DNA from: Bradyrhizobium guangdongense | Lineage (GTDB): Bacteria > Pseudomonadota > Alphaproteobacteria > Rhizobiales > Xanthobacteraceae | Assembly (NCBI RefSeq): GCF_006483445.1 | Contig: NZ_PPPT01000066.1 | Span: 1 to 49,597, forward strand | Length of the DNA stretch: 49,597 nt | Reading direction: 5' to 3' | Shown here: one piece after another, positions 8,925 through 19,652 of the stretch | Layout: each line of letters begins with the position of its first letter | Position numbering within the stretch: the stretch's first letter is position 1 | Position numbers and translations under genes: made by a program | The notes under the pieces: model-generated | Database searches by the model: none | What the model was told of the DNA's origin: nothing | What the model saw: the letters and a program-made list of their open reading frames with translations, nothing else

Positions 8925-11021
8925 TCACGCCGCTTTCGACTCGGCCGCCAGCGACGCAAACGTCTTGCCTTCGGCCGCGAGCTTCTTCAGCAGCGGAGCG
9001 GGCTCGAGGCTCGGATCGTTGGTTTCCTTGGCGTAGAAGGACAAGCGATCCGCGATGTGCTTCAGGCCCACGGTGTCGGCCCAGTACATCGGGCCACCGC
9101 GATAGATCGGCCAGCCATAGCCATAGAGCCAGACCACGTCGATATCGCTCGGACGCGCCGCGATGCCCTCTTCGAGGATTTTGGCACCCTCGTTGATCAT
9201 CGGGTACATCATGCGCTCGAGAATCTCGTCGTCGCTGACGACGCGCTTCTTGCGGCCAAGGCGGAGCAGCGTCTCGTCGATCAGCTTCTCGACCTCCGGA
9301 TCCGGCATCGGCGCGCGGGAGCCCGCCTCGTATTTGTAATAGCCCTTGCCGGTCTTCTGGCCGAAGCGGCCGGCTTCGCAGAGCGCGTCCGCGATCTCCG
9401 ACTTGATGCCGCGGTCCTTGCGCGAGCGCCAGCCGATATCGAGGCCGGCGAGATCGCCCATCGCAAATGGGCCCATCGGCATGCCGAATTTAGTGACGAC
9501 GGCATCGACCTGCTGCGGCAGCGCGCCTTCGAACAACAGCTTTTCGGACTGCTTGCCGCGCTGCGCCAGCATGCGGTTGCCGACAAAGCCGTCGCAGACG
9601 CCGACCACGGCCGGCACTTTTGCGATCTTGCGCGCGATGGAGACGGCGGTGACCAACGCGTCGGGCGCGGTCTTGTCGGCGCGCACGATCTCGCAGAGCT
9701 TCATGACGTTGGCGGGCGAGAAGAAGTGCATGCCCAAGACGTCCTGCGGACGGTTGGTCGCCTTCGCGATCTCATCGATGTTGAGATAGGAGGTGTTGGA
9801 GGCGAGCACGGCGCCCGGCTTGGCGAACTGGTCGAGCTTGCCAAAGACTTCCTTTTTCACCGCCATGGTCTCGAACACGGCTTCGATCACCAGGTCAGCG
9901 TCCTTGACGTTCTCGAGGCCGACCTTGCCGTCGATCAGCGCCATGCGCTTGGCGGGTGCATCGGCCGGGATGCCGCCGCGCGCCGCGGTCGCTTCCCAGT
10001 TCTTCTGCATGATGCCCATGCCGCGCTTCAACTGCTCTTCGGCGGTCTCGATCAGCGTGACGGGAATGCCGGCATTGGCAAAGGACATCGCGATGCCGCC
10101 ACCCATGGTGCCGGCGCCCAGCACGGCGACGCGGGCGACGGGACGCGACTTGGTGCCTTCGGGCACGCCGGCGATCTTGTTGGCCTCGCGCTCGGCGAAG
10201 AACGCATAGCGCTGCGCCTTGGACTGATCGCTGACGAGGAGCTTCATGAAGCCCTCGCGCTCCTTCTTCAGACCTTCGTCGAAGGGATAGTCGATCGCCG
10301 CACCGACGGCGTCGGCGGCCGCGAACGGCGCTTCCAGGCCGCGCGCCTTCTTGGTCAGCGCCGCTACCGCATTGGTGAAGATCGAGCGGTCGGCCTTGGC
10401 AGCCGCGAGCTTGGAATCGTCATCGCGCAGGCGGCGCAGAGCGCGCTTCTCGGCCACGACCTTCTTGGCAAAGGCCACGCCACCGGCGGCCGGGCCTTCG
10501 ACGATCTCCTCGATCAGGCCGTTCTTGAGCGCTTCGGCCGCACCGATCGGGTCGCCGCCGACCACCATCTTGACCGCGAGTTCCGGACCGACCGCGCGCG
10601 GCAGGCGCTGCGTTCCGCCGGCGCCCGGCAGCAGGCCGAGTTTCACCTCGGGCAGGCCGAGCTTTGCCTCTTTCGTAGCCACGCGGAAGTGGCAGGCCAG
10701 CGCCACTTCGAGGCCGCCGCCAAGCGCGGTGCCATGGATCGCGGCGACGATCGGCTTCGGCGAATTCTCCATCTCCGCCAGCACTTCGTTGAGGCCGGGC
10801 GGCTTCGGTGGCTTGCCGAATTCGGTGATGTCGGCACCGGCAATGAAGGTGCGGCCGGCGCAGGTCAGGACGATGCCCTTGATGGCGGGATCGGCGACCG
10901 CGGCCTTGATGCATTCCAAAATGCCGCCACGCACTGCGGCGCTGAGCGCATTCACCGGAGGGCTGTTGACCGTGACGACGCCGATGTCGTCCTGACGCTC
11001 GAGTTTCACCACTTCGCTCAC
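8925..11021 (-). CDS. pimF: Bifunctional enoyl-CoA hydratase / 3-hydroxyacyl-CoA dehydrogenase, PimF-like
   Basis: This 698-residue FadB/FadJ-type multifunctional enzyme performs the two middle steps of beta-oxidation. The N-terminal crotonase domain has [13 protein letters not shown] with Glu105 and LGLPEV with Glu125, the two catalytic acids. The dehydrogenase half has the NAD motif [10 protein letters not shown] (Gly302 onward) and the catalytic His432 in MHFFSPAN. Two C-terminal dehydrogenase domains complete the fold. The start is GTG at 11021 behind AAGGAGGG. It is the promoter-proximal gene of the operon and faces the IclR-type regulator across a 131-nt gap containing a 19-bp palindrome. 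Length and position match pimF of R. palustris. Confidence 0.93.
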   Translation of the reverse strand: MSEVVKLERQDDIGVVTVNSPPVNALSAAVRGGILECIKAAVADPAIKGIVLTCAGRTFIAGADITEFGKPPKPPGLNEVLAEMENSPKPIVAAIHGTALGGGLEVALACHFRVATKEAKLGLPEVKLGLLPGAGGTQRLPRAVGPELAVKMVVGGDPIGAAEALKNGLIEEIVEGPAAGGVAFAKKVVAEKRALRRLRDDDSKLAAAKADRSIFTNAVAALTKKARGLEAPFAAADAVGAAIDYPFDEGLKKEREGFMKLLVSDQSKAQRYAFFAEREANKIAGVPEGTKSRPVARVAVLGAGTMGGGIAMSFANAGIPVTLIETAEEQLKRGMGIMQKNWEATAARGGIPADAPAKRMALIDGKVGLENVKDADLVIEAVFETMAVKKEVFGKLDQFAKPGAVLASNTSYLNIDEIAKATNRPQDVLGMHFFSPANVMKLCEIVRADKTAPDALVTAVSIARKIAKVPAVVGVCDGFVGNRMLAQRGKQSEKLLFEGALPQQVDAVVTKFGMPMGPFAMGDLAGLDIGWRSRKDRGIKSEIADALCEAGRFGQKTGKGYYKYEAGSRAPMPDPEVEKLIDETLLRLGRKKRVVSDDEILERMMYPMINEGAKILEEGIAARPSDIDVVWLYGYGWPIYRGGPMYWADTVGLKHIADRLSFYAKETNDPSLEPAPLLKKLAAEGKTFASLAAESKAA

Positions 11022-11066
11022 GGCATTCCCTCCTTGGTGGGGATTTACTTTTATTCGATTTCGCGG

Positions 11067-11085
11067 TGCGGAATTTAATTCCGCA
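11067..11085. promoter_or_regulatory. 19-bp palindrome, putative IclR-type operator
   Basis: TGCGGAATTTAATTCCGCA is a perfect inverted repeat of 9-bp arms around one base. It lies in the divergent gap between pimF and the IclR-family regulator. IclR-family proteins bind short palindromes of the GGAAT-ATTCC kind near their own genes, so this is the best operator candidate for control of the pim operon and autoregulation. Binding is inferred. Confidence 0.6.
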
Positions 11086-11152
11086 TCTTGACGGCAGGGT
11101 TATTTTGAAGCACGAGCCTTGTCAACGACTCCGCGCAAGAAGCAGATCAGGG

Positions 11153-12019
11153 ATGAAGCGTACAGGGAAGAAACCAGCGACCGATCGGAATTTCGTCGTC
11201 GCGCTCTCCCGCGGACTAGATGTATTGCGCGCATTCCACCCCAACGACGGACTTCTGGGCAATCAGGAGATCGCGGCCCGTACCAACCTGCCCAAGCCCA
11301 CGGTGTCGCGGCTGACTTACACGTTGACGAGGCTTGGTTATCTTACACCGGTTCCCCGTTTCGAAAAGTATCAGCTCGCGCCGGCCGCGCTCGCGCTGGG
11401 TTACGCGGCGCTGGCCAATCTCGGCATTCGGCATTTGTCCGAACCGTTCCGCGAGGACGTGATGCGCGCGACCGGCGGCGCCGTGGCCGTCGGCGGCCGC
11501 GACCGCCAGAGCATGATCTATTTCGGACAGAGCCGTGGCAGCGAGACGGTCGGCGTTCAACTGGACGTCGGCTCGCGCGTGCCGATTGCAACCAGCGCGA
11601 TGGGCCGCGCCTATTTCTGGGCGCTCGGTGAAGACGAACGCGCCGCGCTGCTGCGCGATCTGCGTGAACATTACGGCAGCCGCTGGCCCAAGCTGCGCGA
11701 CGGGCTGGAGCGCTCCGGCGAGACCGTCGCGAAACACGGCTTTGCGCTTTCGGTCGGCGACTGGCACGACGACATCGGCGCGGCCGGCGTCGCGCTCAAG
11801 CTCAACGATGGAACCGGTCCTTACGCATTCAATTGCGGCGCGCCGGCATTCCGCTTCACGGAAGAGCGTTTGATCAACGACATTGGACCACGTCTCGTGG
11901 CGATGGTAAGGAACATCGAAGCGGCACTCGGCGGTTTGGTGCCCGCTTCGAACAAAGAAAACAGCAAGAAGCTGAAATCAGGAGGGAAAGTTGCCCGTGT
12001 GGCCGAGGGGATCAGATAG
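11153..12019 (+). CDS. IclR-family transcriptional regulator
   Basis: The predicted protein has 288 residues. Residues about 15-75 form a winged helix-turn-helix (LSRGLDVLRAF, then NLPKPTVSRLTYTLTRLGYL), followed by the IclR effector domain with a GSRVPIATSAMGRAYFWAL-type stretch. I prefer the ATG at 11153 because the alternative upstream GTG at 11066 would begin inside the 19-bp palindrome. The gene is divergent from pimF and lies just upstream of an ABC transporter operon, so it may control both degradation and uptake. The C-terminal tail (last 25 residues) is lysine-rich and not part of the family core. The effector is unknown; an acyl-CoA or dicarboxylate is plausible. Confidence 0.88.
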   Translation: MKRTGKKPATDRNFVVALSRGLDVLRAFHPNDGLLGNQEIAARTNLPKPTVSRLTYTLTRLGYLTPVPRFEKYQLAPAALALGYAALANLGIRHLSEPFREDVMRATGGAVAVGGRDRQSMIYFGQSRGSETVGVQLDVGSRVPIATSAMGRAYFWALGEDERAALLRDLREHYGSRWPKLRDGLERSGETVAKHGFALSVGDWHDDIGAAGVALKLNDGTGPYAFNCGAPAFRFTEERLINDIGPRLVAMVRNIEAALGGLVPASNKENSKKLKSGGKVARVAEGIR

Positions 12020-12035
12020 CCTTTGTCGTTGCAGG

Positions 12036-12053
12036 GGACGGAGCATTCCGTCC
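12036..12053. other. Short inverted repeat between iclR-type gene and livG
   Basis: GGACGGA and TCCGTCC flank a 4-nt loop, followed by TTT. It could be a weak terminator behind the regulator gene or an operator for livG. The 66-nt gap is too short to decide from sequence. Confidence 0.35.
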
Positions 12054-12085
12054 TTTGGCCCACTCAACGGTGTGGGCGAGACGAG

Positions 12086-12879
<794 letters not shown>

Positions 12880-12883
<4 letters not shown>

Positions 12884-13593
12884 CGCACCTGCTCAACGTC
12901 AAGGATCTGCGCGCTTATTACGGCCAGGTCCAGGCCCTTCACGGCCTGTCGTTCTCGCTGAACGAAGGATCGCTGACCACGCTGCTGGGCGCCAACGGCG
13001 CCGGCAAGACCACCACGCTGCGGGCGATCTGCAACATGGTGCGCTCGACCGGCGGCATCGAGTTCGACGGCAAGCCGCTGAACAACCGCTCGACCGAGAG
13101 CATCGTGCGCTACGGCATCGCGCATGTGCCGCAGGGCCGCGGCACCTTCACCACGATGACTGTGGAAGAAAACCTGCAGCTCGGCGCCATCACGCGCAAG
13201 GATAGCACCAACATCGTCGCCGACATCGAGCGCATGTATGCCCACTTCCCGGTGCTGAAGCAGCGGCACACCCAGCAGGCCGGCACGCTCTCCGGCGGCG
13301 AGCAGCAGATGCTCGCGGTGGCGCGCGCGCTGATGCTGCGGCCGCGGCTGATGCTGCTCGACGAGCCGTCCTTCGGCCTCGCGCCGCTCGTCGTGCGTGA
13401 CCTGTTCGGCATCCTCGGCAAGATCAATCGCGAGGACAAGGTCACGATCCTGGTGGTCGAGCAGAACGCGCAGCTCGCGCTCGAGCTCGCCGACCAGGCC
13501 TATGTGATCGAGACCGGCCGCATCGTGATGTCGGGCAAGGCCAAGGACATCGCGAGCAACGAAGACATCCGCAAATCCTATCTGGGTTACTGA
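12880..13593 (+). CDS. livF: Liv-type ABC transporter ATP-binding protein (LivF-like)
   Basis: This second ABC ATPase of 237 residues carries Walker A GANGAGKTT (residues 38-46), the signature LSGGEQQMLAVARAL, Walker B LMLLDEPSFGLAP and the H-loop position occupied by VEQNAQLAL, as is usual in LivF. It forms a heterodimer with LivG to power the LivHM channel. Translation is coupled to livG through a 4-nt overlap, and livH follows after 12 nt. Confidence 0.92.
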
Positions 13594-13605
13594 GGAGCCG
13601 GGACA

Positions 13606-14484
13606 ATGGAGCTTTTCACCAACCAAATCCTGGCTGGGATTGCCACCGGCGCCATCTATGCCTGTATGGCGCTGGCCGTGGTCATGATCTACCAGGCGAT
13701 CGACCATCTGAACTTCGCCCAGGGCGAAATGGCGATGTTCGCGACCTTCATCTCCTGGCAGTTGATGCAGTGGGGCGTGCCCTATTGGGGCGCTTTCGTG
13801 CTCACGCTGATCTTCGCCTTCATCGGCGGCATCGCGATCGAGCGCATCCTGTTCAAGCCGCTCGCCAAGGCGCCGATCCTGACCAACGTCGCCGGCTTCA
13901 TCGCCCTGTTCGCGATCATCAACTCCTGCGCCGGCCTGATCTGGGACTTCACCATCAAGCAATACCCGACCCCGTTCGGCTCCGCGCCGTTCCTCGGCAG
14001 CCAACTGATCTCGACCCACCAGGCCGGCATGATCGGCGTCACCGTGCTGCTGCTGGTCGCGCTGTTCTTCTTCTTCCAGTACACCCGGATCGGTCTTGCG
14101 ATGCGGGCGGCGGCGGCGCTGCCTGAATCGGCCCGGCTGGTCGGCATCAACACGAGCTGGATGATCGCGCTCGGCTGGGGCATGGCCTCCGCCATCGGCG
14201 CCATCGCCGGCATGCTGATCGCCCCGGTCGTGTTCCTCGAGCCCAACATGATGGGCGGCGTGCTGATTTACGGCTTCGCCGCGGCCGTTCTCGGCGGGCT
14301 GACCAGCCCGTTCGGCGCCGTGGTCGGCGGCTTCCTGATGGGCATCTTCGAGAACCTCGCCGGCACTTACATCCCCGGCGTCGGCAATGAGCTGAAACTC
14401 CCGATCGCGCTCGCGCTGATCATCTCCGTCCTGGTCGTCAAACCCGCTGGCCTGTTCGGCCGGCACATCGTCAAGCGAGTTTGA
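13606..14484 (+). CDS. livH: Liv-type ABC permease (LivH-like)
   Basis: This 292-residue inner-membrane permease begins with GIATGAIYACMALAVVMIYQAIDHLNFAQGEMAMF, split here as the typical LivH opening followed by the NFAQGE motif. The coupling-helix region AAALPESARLVGIN matches the family EAA-like loop. Several hydrophobic segments span its length. It forms the channel with LivM, which begins 2 nt downstream. The start ATG follows GAGGAGCCGGG. Confidence 0.9.
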   Translation: MELFTNQILAGIATGAIYACMALAVVMIYQAIDHLNFAQGEMAMFATFISWQLMQWGVPYWGAFVLTLIFAFIGGIAIERILFKPLAKAPILTNVAGFIALFAIINSCAGLIWDFTIKQYPTPFGSAPFLGSQLISTHQAGMIGVTVLLLVALFFFFQYTRIGLAMRAAAALPESARLVGINTSWMIALGWGMASAIGAIAGMLIAPVVFLEPNMMGGVLIYGFAAAVLGGLTSPFGAVVGGFLMGIFENLAGTYIPGVGNELKLPIALALIISVLVVKPAGLFGRHIVKRV

Positions 14485-14486
14485 TC

Positions 14487-15503
14487 ATGAGCGCTGCAGA
14501 AGAAGTCGTCGCAGAAGGCCACGAGGCGGTCGAGGCCGTTCCGAAGCGGGCCATGACGCTGGGCACGACCACGTCGCTGGTGGTGCTCGCGGCACTCCTG
14601 ATCGTGCCGGCATTCGCCAAGAACTTCATCATCTTCCAGATCACGATGCTCCTGATCTACGGGCTCGCGGTGCTGGCGCTGAACATCCTGACCGGCGGCT
14701 CGGGCCAGTTCTCGCTCGGCCAGAGCGCGTTCTACGCGGTCGGCGCCTACACGTCGGCGGTGCTGATGGAGCAGTTCAACGTCAACTACGCGCTGACGCT
14801 GCCGATTGCAGGCGTGATCTGCTTCGGGTTCGGCTATCTCTTTGGCAAGCCGGCACTGCGGCTGTCGGGCGTCTATCTGGCGCTCGCGACCTTTGCGCTC
14901 GCCACCGCCATGCCGCAGCTCCTGAAGCTGAACTTCCTGGAGCACTGGACCGGCGGCGTGCAGGGCCTCGTCGTCACCAAGCCGGACGCGCCGTTCGGAT
15001 TGAAGATGTCGCAGGACACCTGGCTCTACTACTTCACGCTCGCGGTCACGGTGGCGATCTACGTCTTTTCGGTGAACCTGCTGCGCTCGCGCTCCGGGCG
15101 CGCCTTCATGGCGATCCGCGACAACGAGATCGCGGCGTCCTCGATGGGCGTCAACGTCGCGCTGTACAAGACGCTGGCGTTCGGCGTCTCCGCCGGCATC
15201 ACGGGCGTCTCCGGCGCCCTGGGTGCCATCGCCGTACAGTTCGTGGCACCCGACAGCTACACCATCACGCTCGCGATCTCGCTGTTCCTCGGCATGGTCG
15301 TCGGCGGGGTCGGCTGGCTGCCAGGTTCCTTCGTCGGCGCGGCCTTCATCATCTTCGTTCCGAACATGGCCGAGAGCATCTCGAAGGGCCTCTCCGGCGC
15401 GGTGTTCGGCGTGCTACTGTTCCTCGTGATCTTCCTGGTTCCGCACGGCGCGAGGCAGGTTGCGATCGTCAGCCAGCAAATGCTGGGCAAGCTCAGAAAG
15501 TAA
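14487..15503 (+). CDS. livM: Liv-type ABC permease (LivM-like)
   Basis: This 338-residue permease has a hydrophilic N-terminal tail of about 25 residues before the first membrane helix, then the LivM motif GGSGQFSLGQSAFYAVGAYTS. A later FMAIRDNEIAASSMGVN segment is the cytoplasmic coupling loop. The ATG at 14487 was chosen over a TTG at 14481 that overlaps the livH stop. The binding-protein gene follows after 36 nt without an obvious terminator. Confidence 0.9.
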   Translation: MSAAEEVVAEGHEAVEAVPKRAMTLGTTTSLVVLAALLIVPAFAKNFIIFQITMLLIYGLAVLALNILTGGSGQFSLGQSAFYAVGAYTSAVLMEQFNVNYALTLPIAGVICFGFGYLFGKPALRLSGVYLALATFALATAMPQLLKLNFLEHWTGGVQGLVVTKPDAPFGLKMSQDTWLYYFTLAVTVAIYVFSVNLLRSRSGRAFMAIRDNEIAASSMGVNVALYKTLAFGVSAGITGVSGALGAIAVQFVAPDSYTITLAISLFLGMVVGGVGWLPGSFVGAAFIIFVPNMAESISKGLSGAVFGVLLFLVIFLVPHGARQVAIVSQQMLGKLRK

Positions 15504-15539
15504 GCACATTACCCTCAACAGATCCAAGGAGATCAGATT

Positions 15540-16766
15540 TTGCTCTTGCGACAACTAAGAATCGCCGCGCTTGCGACGGCGGTCATGACGTTCACCTCCG
15601 GCGCAGCACTCGCCCAAAAGAAATACGATACCGGCGCGACCGACACCGAGATCAAGATCGGCAATATCATGCCGTATTCGGGTCCGGCGTCAGCCTATGG
15701 CGTGATCGGCAAGACCGAAGAAGCCTACTTCAAGATGATCAACGACCAGGGCGGTATCAACGGTCGCAAGATCAACTTCGTGACCTATGACGACGGCTAC
15801 TCGCCGCCGAAGGCCGTGGAGCAGGTGCGCAAGCTCGTCGAGAGCGACGAGGTACTGGTGGTGTTCAATCCGCTCGGCACGCCTTCGAACAGCGCGATCC
15901 AGAAATACCTTAACGCCAAGAAGATCCCGCAGCTCTTCGTCGCGACCGGCGCCACCAAGTGGAACGACCCGAAGAACTTCCCGTGGACCATCGGCTGGCA
16001 GCCCTCCTACCAGAGCGAAGCGCTGATCTACGCGAAATGGCTGATGAAGGAGAAGCCCGATGCCAAGGTCGCGGTGCTCTACCAGAACGACGATTTCGGC
16101 AAGGACTATCTGAAGGGCACCAAGGACGGGCTCGGCGCCAAGGCCGCGTCCATGATCGTCATGGAGGAGAGCTACGAGGTCTCCGAGCCTTCGGTCGATT
16201 CCCACATCGTGAAGATCAAGGCCGCCAATCCCGACGTGCTCCTGATCTACGCCACGCCGAAATTCGCGGCGCAGACCATCAAGAAGACCGCCGAGCTAGG
16301 CTGGAAGCCGCTTCAGATCCTCACCAACGTGGCGATATCGGTCGGCAGCGTGATGCGGCCCGCGGGCTTCGAGAACGGCCAGGGCGTGCTGTCGGCGGCC
16401 TATGCCAAGGACTCGACCGATCCGCAGTGGGCCAACGATCCCGGCATGAAGAAGTGGAACGCCTTCGTCGACAAGTACCTTCCGGGTGCGGACAAGAGCG
16501 ACACCAGCATGGTGTACGGCTATGGCGCGGCCCAGACGCTGGTCAAGGTGCTCGAGATGTGCGGCGACGACCTCACCCGCGCCAACGTCATGAAGCAGGC
16601 GGCCAGCCTGAAGGGCTTTGCCCCGGACACCGTGCTGCCCGGCGTGAAGCTCAACACCAGCGCCACCGACTTCGCCCCGATCTCCCAGCTCCAGATGCAG
16701 CGCTTCAAGGGCGAGAAGTGGGAACTGTTCGGCGAAATCATCAGCGGCGACATCGCATCCGAGTAA
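15540..16766 (+). CDS. Periplasmic ABC substrate-binding protein, paralogue 1
   Basis: This 408-residue type I periplasmic binding protein of the LivJ/LivK family has a signal peptide ending at about Ala25 (GAALA before QKKYD). The mature part begins with TDTEIKIGNIMPYSGPASAY, the ligand-pocket entry of the family. The start is TTG at 15540, selected because AAGGAG lies 8 nt upstream. It is the only one of the four paralogues with no terminator between it and livM, so it is probably the main partner expressed with the transporter. A strong terminator follows at 16795. Confidence 0.9.
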   Translation: MLLRQLRIAALATAVMTFTSGAALAQKKYDTGATDTEIKIGNIMPYSGPASAYGVIGKTEEAYFKMINDQGGINGRKINFVTYDDGYSPPKAVEQVRKLVESDEVLVVFNPLGTPSNSAIQKYLNAKKIPQLFVATGATKWNDPKNFPWTIGWQPSYQSEALIYAKWLMKEKPDAKVAVLYQNDDFGKDYLKGTKDGLGAKAASMIVMEESYEVSEPSVDSHIVKIKAANPDVLLIYATPKFAAQTIKKTAELGWKPLQILTNVAISVGSVMRPAGFENGQGVLSAAYAKDSTDPQWANDPGMKKWNAFVDKYLPGADKSDTSMVYGYGAAQTLVKVLEMCGDDLTRANVMKQAASLKGFAPDTVLPGVKLNTSATDFAPISQLQMQRFKGEKWELFGEIISGDIASE

Positions 16767-16794
16767 CGCGCTGACCGAACGGTCAAGACAAACG

Positions 16795-16823
16795 AGCCCC
16801 CGCGCGAGTCGCGGGGGCTTTTT
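16795..16823 (+). terminator. Rho-independent terminator after paralogue 1
   Basis: AGCCCCCGCG and CGCGGGGGCT form a perfect 10-bp stem with a 5-nt loop, followed by a T run. It closes the livGFHM-SBP1 transcript. Confidence 0.9.
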
Positions 16824-16885
16824 GTTGACCTCCTGCACCAATCTTGTTCAATGCGGCGCCGATCCAATTGGGGTGGGAGACCAAT

Positions 16886-18112
16886 GTGACTGCCGTCCGT
16901 TTTCAGTTTGCGGCCCTGTCGGCCGTAGTCATCTTGTGCAGTGCAGTGAGCACGTCGGCCCTGGCGCAAAAATCCTATGACCCCGGCGCAACGGACACCG
17001 AGATCAGGGTCGGCAACATCATGCCCTATAGCGGCCCGGCGTCGGCCTATGGCGTGATCGGCAAGACCCAGGAGGCCTATTTCAACAAGATCAACGCCGA
17101 GGGCGGCATCAACGGCCGCAAGATCAAGTTCATCTCCTATGACGACGCCTACTCGCCGCCGAAGACGGTGGAACAGGCGCGCAAGCTGGTCGAGAGCGAC
17201 GAGGTGCTCTTCATCTTCAACTCCCTCGGCACCTCCACCAACAGCGCCATCCGCAAATACATGAACGAGAAGAAGGTGCCGCAGCTCTTCGTGGCGAGCG
17301 GCGCCTCGAAATGGAACGACCCGAAACAGTACCCGTGGACCATGGGCTGGCAGCCGAGCTACGCCAGCGAAGCGCGGATCTACGCAAAATACATCATGAA
17401 GGAGAAGCCGGACGCCAGGATCGGCGTGCTCTTCCAGAACGATGATTTCGGCAAGGATTACCTCAAGGGCCTGAAGGACGGGCTCGGCGCCAAAGCGTCG
17501 ATGATCGTGATCGAGGATAGCTACGAGACCTCGGAGCCCGCGATCGACGAGCATGTCGTGAAGATCAAGGCGTCCGGCGCCGACGTCTTCATCAGCATCG
17601 CGACGCCGAAATTCGCGGCACAGGCCATCAAGAAGGCCGCCGAGATCGCCTGGCATCCGATGCACATCATCTCCAACGTCTCGGCTTCGGTGGGCGGCGT
17701 GATGGAGCCCGCCGGCTTCGAGGTCGCACAGGGCATCCTCTCCGCGACCTACGCAAAGGACGGCTCAGATCCGCAATGGGACAACGATCCCGGCATGAAG
17801 AACTTCTACGCCTTCCTGGAGAAGTATTACCCGAAGGCCAACAGGCTCGACGGCGCGGTCGTGTTCGGCTACGGCGCGGCACAGACACTGGTGAAGGTGC
17901 TGCAGATGTGCGGCGACGACCTCACGCGCGCCAACGTCATGAAGCAGGCGGCGAACATGAAGGATGTCGAGCTCGATACGCTCTTGCCCGGCATCAGGAT
18001 CAACACTTCGGCGGAGAATTTTGCGCCGATCGAGCAGCTCCAGATGATGCGCTTCAAGGGCAAGAAATGGGAGCTGTTCGGCAGCATCATTTCCAGCGAG
18101 CTCAGCAACTGA
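16886..18112 (+). CDS. Periplasmic ABC substrate-binding protein, paralogue 2
   Basis: This 408-residue protein aligns along its whole length with the preceding one (QKSYDPGATDTEIRVGNIMPYSG). The signal peptide ends at about Ala27. I chose GTG at 16886 behind GGGAG; a TTG at 16844 would give a longer, unusual leader. It is the most divergent of the four (for example SGASKWNDPKQYPWTMGWQP, where the others have TGATKWNDP, and ASMIVIEDSYETSEPAIDEH). It lies behind the terminator of paralogue 1, so it needs its own promoter or read-through. A TTGACC box at 16825 is a possible -35, but I see no convincing -10. Confidence 0.88.
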   Translation: MTAVRFQFAALSAVVILCSAVSTSALAQKSYDPGATDTEIRVGNIMPYSGPASAYGVIGKTQEAYFNKINAEGGINGRKIKFISYDDAYSPPKTVEQARKLVESDEVLFIFNSLGTSTNSAIRKYMNEKKVPQLFVASGASKWNDPKQYPWTMGWQPSYASEARIYAKYIMKEKPDARIGVLFQNDDFGKDYLKGLKDGLGAKASMIVIEDSYETSEPAIDEHVVKIKASGADVFISIATPKFAAQAIKKAAEIAWHPMHIISNVSASVGGVMEPAGFEVAQGILSATYAKDGSDPQWDNDPGMKNFYAFLEKYYPKANRLDGAVVFGYGAAQTLVKVLQMCGDDLTRANVMKQAANMKDVELDTLLPGIRINTSAENFAPIEQLQMMRFKGKKWELFGSIISSELSN

Positions 18113-18373
18113 GCCGCACAATGCTTGCTCAATCAAAAATAGCCGACTTCATACAAAGCAACTTCAGCGCAATTGATTAACGCCGCGCGTAATCTCATGC
18201 GCCGGAATATTCCTCCTCCTTTGGATTAAATCGCGCGCCCCTCGTCAGTTCTGCCGCGGCGTTTTTCTTGCTGGCGGCCCGGGAAGGGTATTCAATGCGC
18301 ATCGGAGCGACGCGCAACGAGCGCTCCCAATCAAGAACAATCGACGCATTCAAACCTACCTAGGGAGATCAAG
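18113..18373. other. Intergenic region between binding-protein paralogues 2 and 3
   Basis: This 261-nt gap is relatively AT-rich in its first third. It holds a perfect 10-bp palindrome GGAATATTCC at 18204-18213, whose half-sites resemble the 19-bp palindrome at 11067 but with different spacing, and a weak GCCGCGGC followed by TTTTT near 18253-18265. There is no credible terminator of the kind seen after the other three paralogues and no coding sequence. Confidence 0.5.
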
Positions 18374-19603
18374 ATGCCTGCAATGCATGTGCGATTGGGG
18401 GCCTTCTCGGCTGCCCTCGTGCTGGCTGCCACCCTGTCGACGGCAGCATCCGCTCAAAAGAAATACGACACTGGCGCATCCGATACCGAAATCAAGATCG
18501 GCAATATCATGCCCTACAGCGGACCGGCCTCCGCCTACGGCGTGATCGGCAAGACCGAAGAGGCCTATTTCCGCAAGATCAACGCCGAAGGCGGCATCAA
18601 CGGCCGCAAGATCAACTTCGTCACCTATGACGACGCCTATTCGCCGCCGAAGACCGTCGAGCAGGCGCGCAAGCTGGTCGAGAGCGACGAGGTGCTCTTG
18701 ATCTTCAACTCGCTCGGCACACCGCCGAACTCGGCGATCCAGAAATACATGAACCAGAAAAAGGTGCCGCAACTCTTCGTCGCCACCGGCGCCACCAAGT
18801 GGAACGATCCGCAGAATTTCCCCTGGACCATGGGCTGGCAGCCCAACTACCAGAGCGAGTCCATCATCTACGCCAAGTACATCCTGAAGAACATGCCGAA
18901 CGCCAAGATTGCCGTGCTCTACCAGAACGACGACTACGGCAAGGACTATCTGAAGGGATTCAAGGACGGGCTCGGCGCCAAGGCGGCCTCGATGATCGTC
19001 ATCGAGGACAGCTACGAGGTCTCCGAGCCGACCATCGACTCGCACATCGTGAAGATGAAGGCGACGGGCGCCGACGTCTTCTTCAACATCACCACGCCGA
19101 AATTTGCGGCGCAGGCGATCAAGAAGAACTCCGAGATCGGCTGGAAGCCGCTGCACTTCCTCAACAATGTCTCGGGCTCGATCGGAAGTGTGATGAAGCC
19201 GGCCGGCTTCGAGAACGGGCAGGACATCATCTCCTCGCAATACTTCAAGGATCCGACCGACGCACAGTGGAAGACCGACCCGTCAATGAAGGCCTGGAAC
19301 GAATTCCTCGACAAGTACTATCCAGAAGCCAACCGCGCCGACGCCTCGGTGATGTATGGCTTCATCGTCGCCCAGGGCCTCGTGCAGGTGTTGAAGGCAT
19401 GCGGCGACGACCTGACGCGTGAGAACGTGATGAAGCAGGCGGCCAGCCTCAAGGATTTCGAGCCTCTCGGCCTGCTGCCGGGCGTCAAGGTCAACACGTC
19501 GGCCACCGATTTCGCGCCCCTCTCGCAGTTGCAACTGATCAAGTTCAAGGGCGAGACCTGGGAGCGGTTTGGTGAAATCCTGAGCGGCGACGTCGGCGGC
19601 TAG
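18374..19603 (+). CDS. Periplasmic ABC substrate-binding protein, paralogue 3
   Basis: This 409-residue periplasmic binding protein has a signal peptide ending at about Ala27 (TAASA before QKKYD). It is very close to paralogue 4 over most of its length, sharing NSLGTPPNSAIQKYMN, TGATKWNDP and VLYQNDDYGKDYLKG. The last quarter differs more (YPEANRADASVMYGFIVAQG), where part of the ligand pocket and hinge lies, so ligand preference may differ. ATG at 18374 follows AGGGAG. A 10-bp-stem terminator follows. Confidence 0.9.
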   Translation: MPAMHVRLGAFSAALVLAATLSTAASAQKKYDTGASDTEIKIGNIMPYSGPASAYGVIGKTEEAYFRKINAEGGINGRKINFVTYDDAYSPPKTVEQARKLVESDEVLLIFNSLGTPPNSAIQKYMNQKKVPQLFVATGATKWNDPQNFPWTMGWQPNYQSESIIYAKYILKNMPNAKIAVLYQNDDYGKDYLKGFKDGLGAKAASMIVIEDSYEVSEPTIDSHIVKMKATGADVFFNITTPKFAAQAIKKNSEIGWKPLHFLNNVSGSIGSVMKPAGFENGQDIISSQYFKDPTDAQWKTDPSMKAWNEFLDKYYPEANRADASVMYGFIVAQGLVQVLKACGDDLTRENVMKQAASLKDFEPLGLLPGVKVNTSATDFAPLSQLQLIKFKGETWERFGEILSGDVGG

Positions 19604-19652
19604 CGCACGGGCGGGTTGTCCTTAACGAGTCGTCTATGACTACTAAAGAAGC

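Noticed and set aside
8898..11078. 726-codon open frame antisense to pimF
   Set aside because: The composition (His, Arg, Asp, Gly rich) is typical of a reverse-strand shadow, and pimF has all catalytic residues.
11066..11152. Upstream GTG start for the IclR-type regulator
   Set aside because: The start codon lies inside the 19-bp palindrome and the extra residues do not resemble an IclR N-terminus.
16825..16853. Promoter for binding-protein paralogue 2 (TTGACC at 16825)
   Set aside because: No acceptable -10 lies at suitable distance, so it is not listed as a feature.
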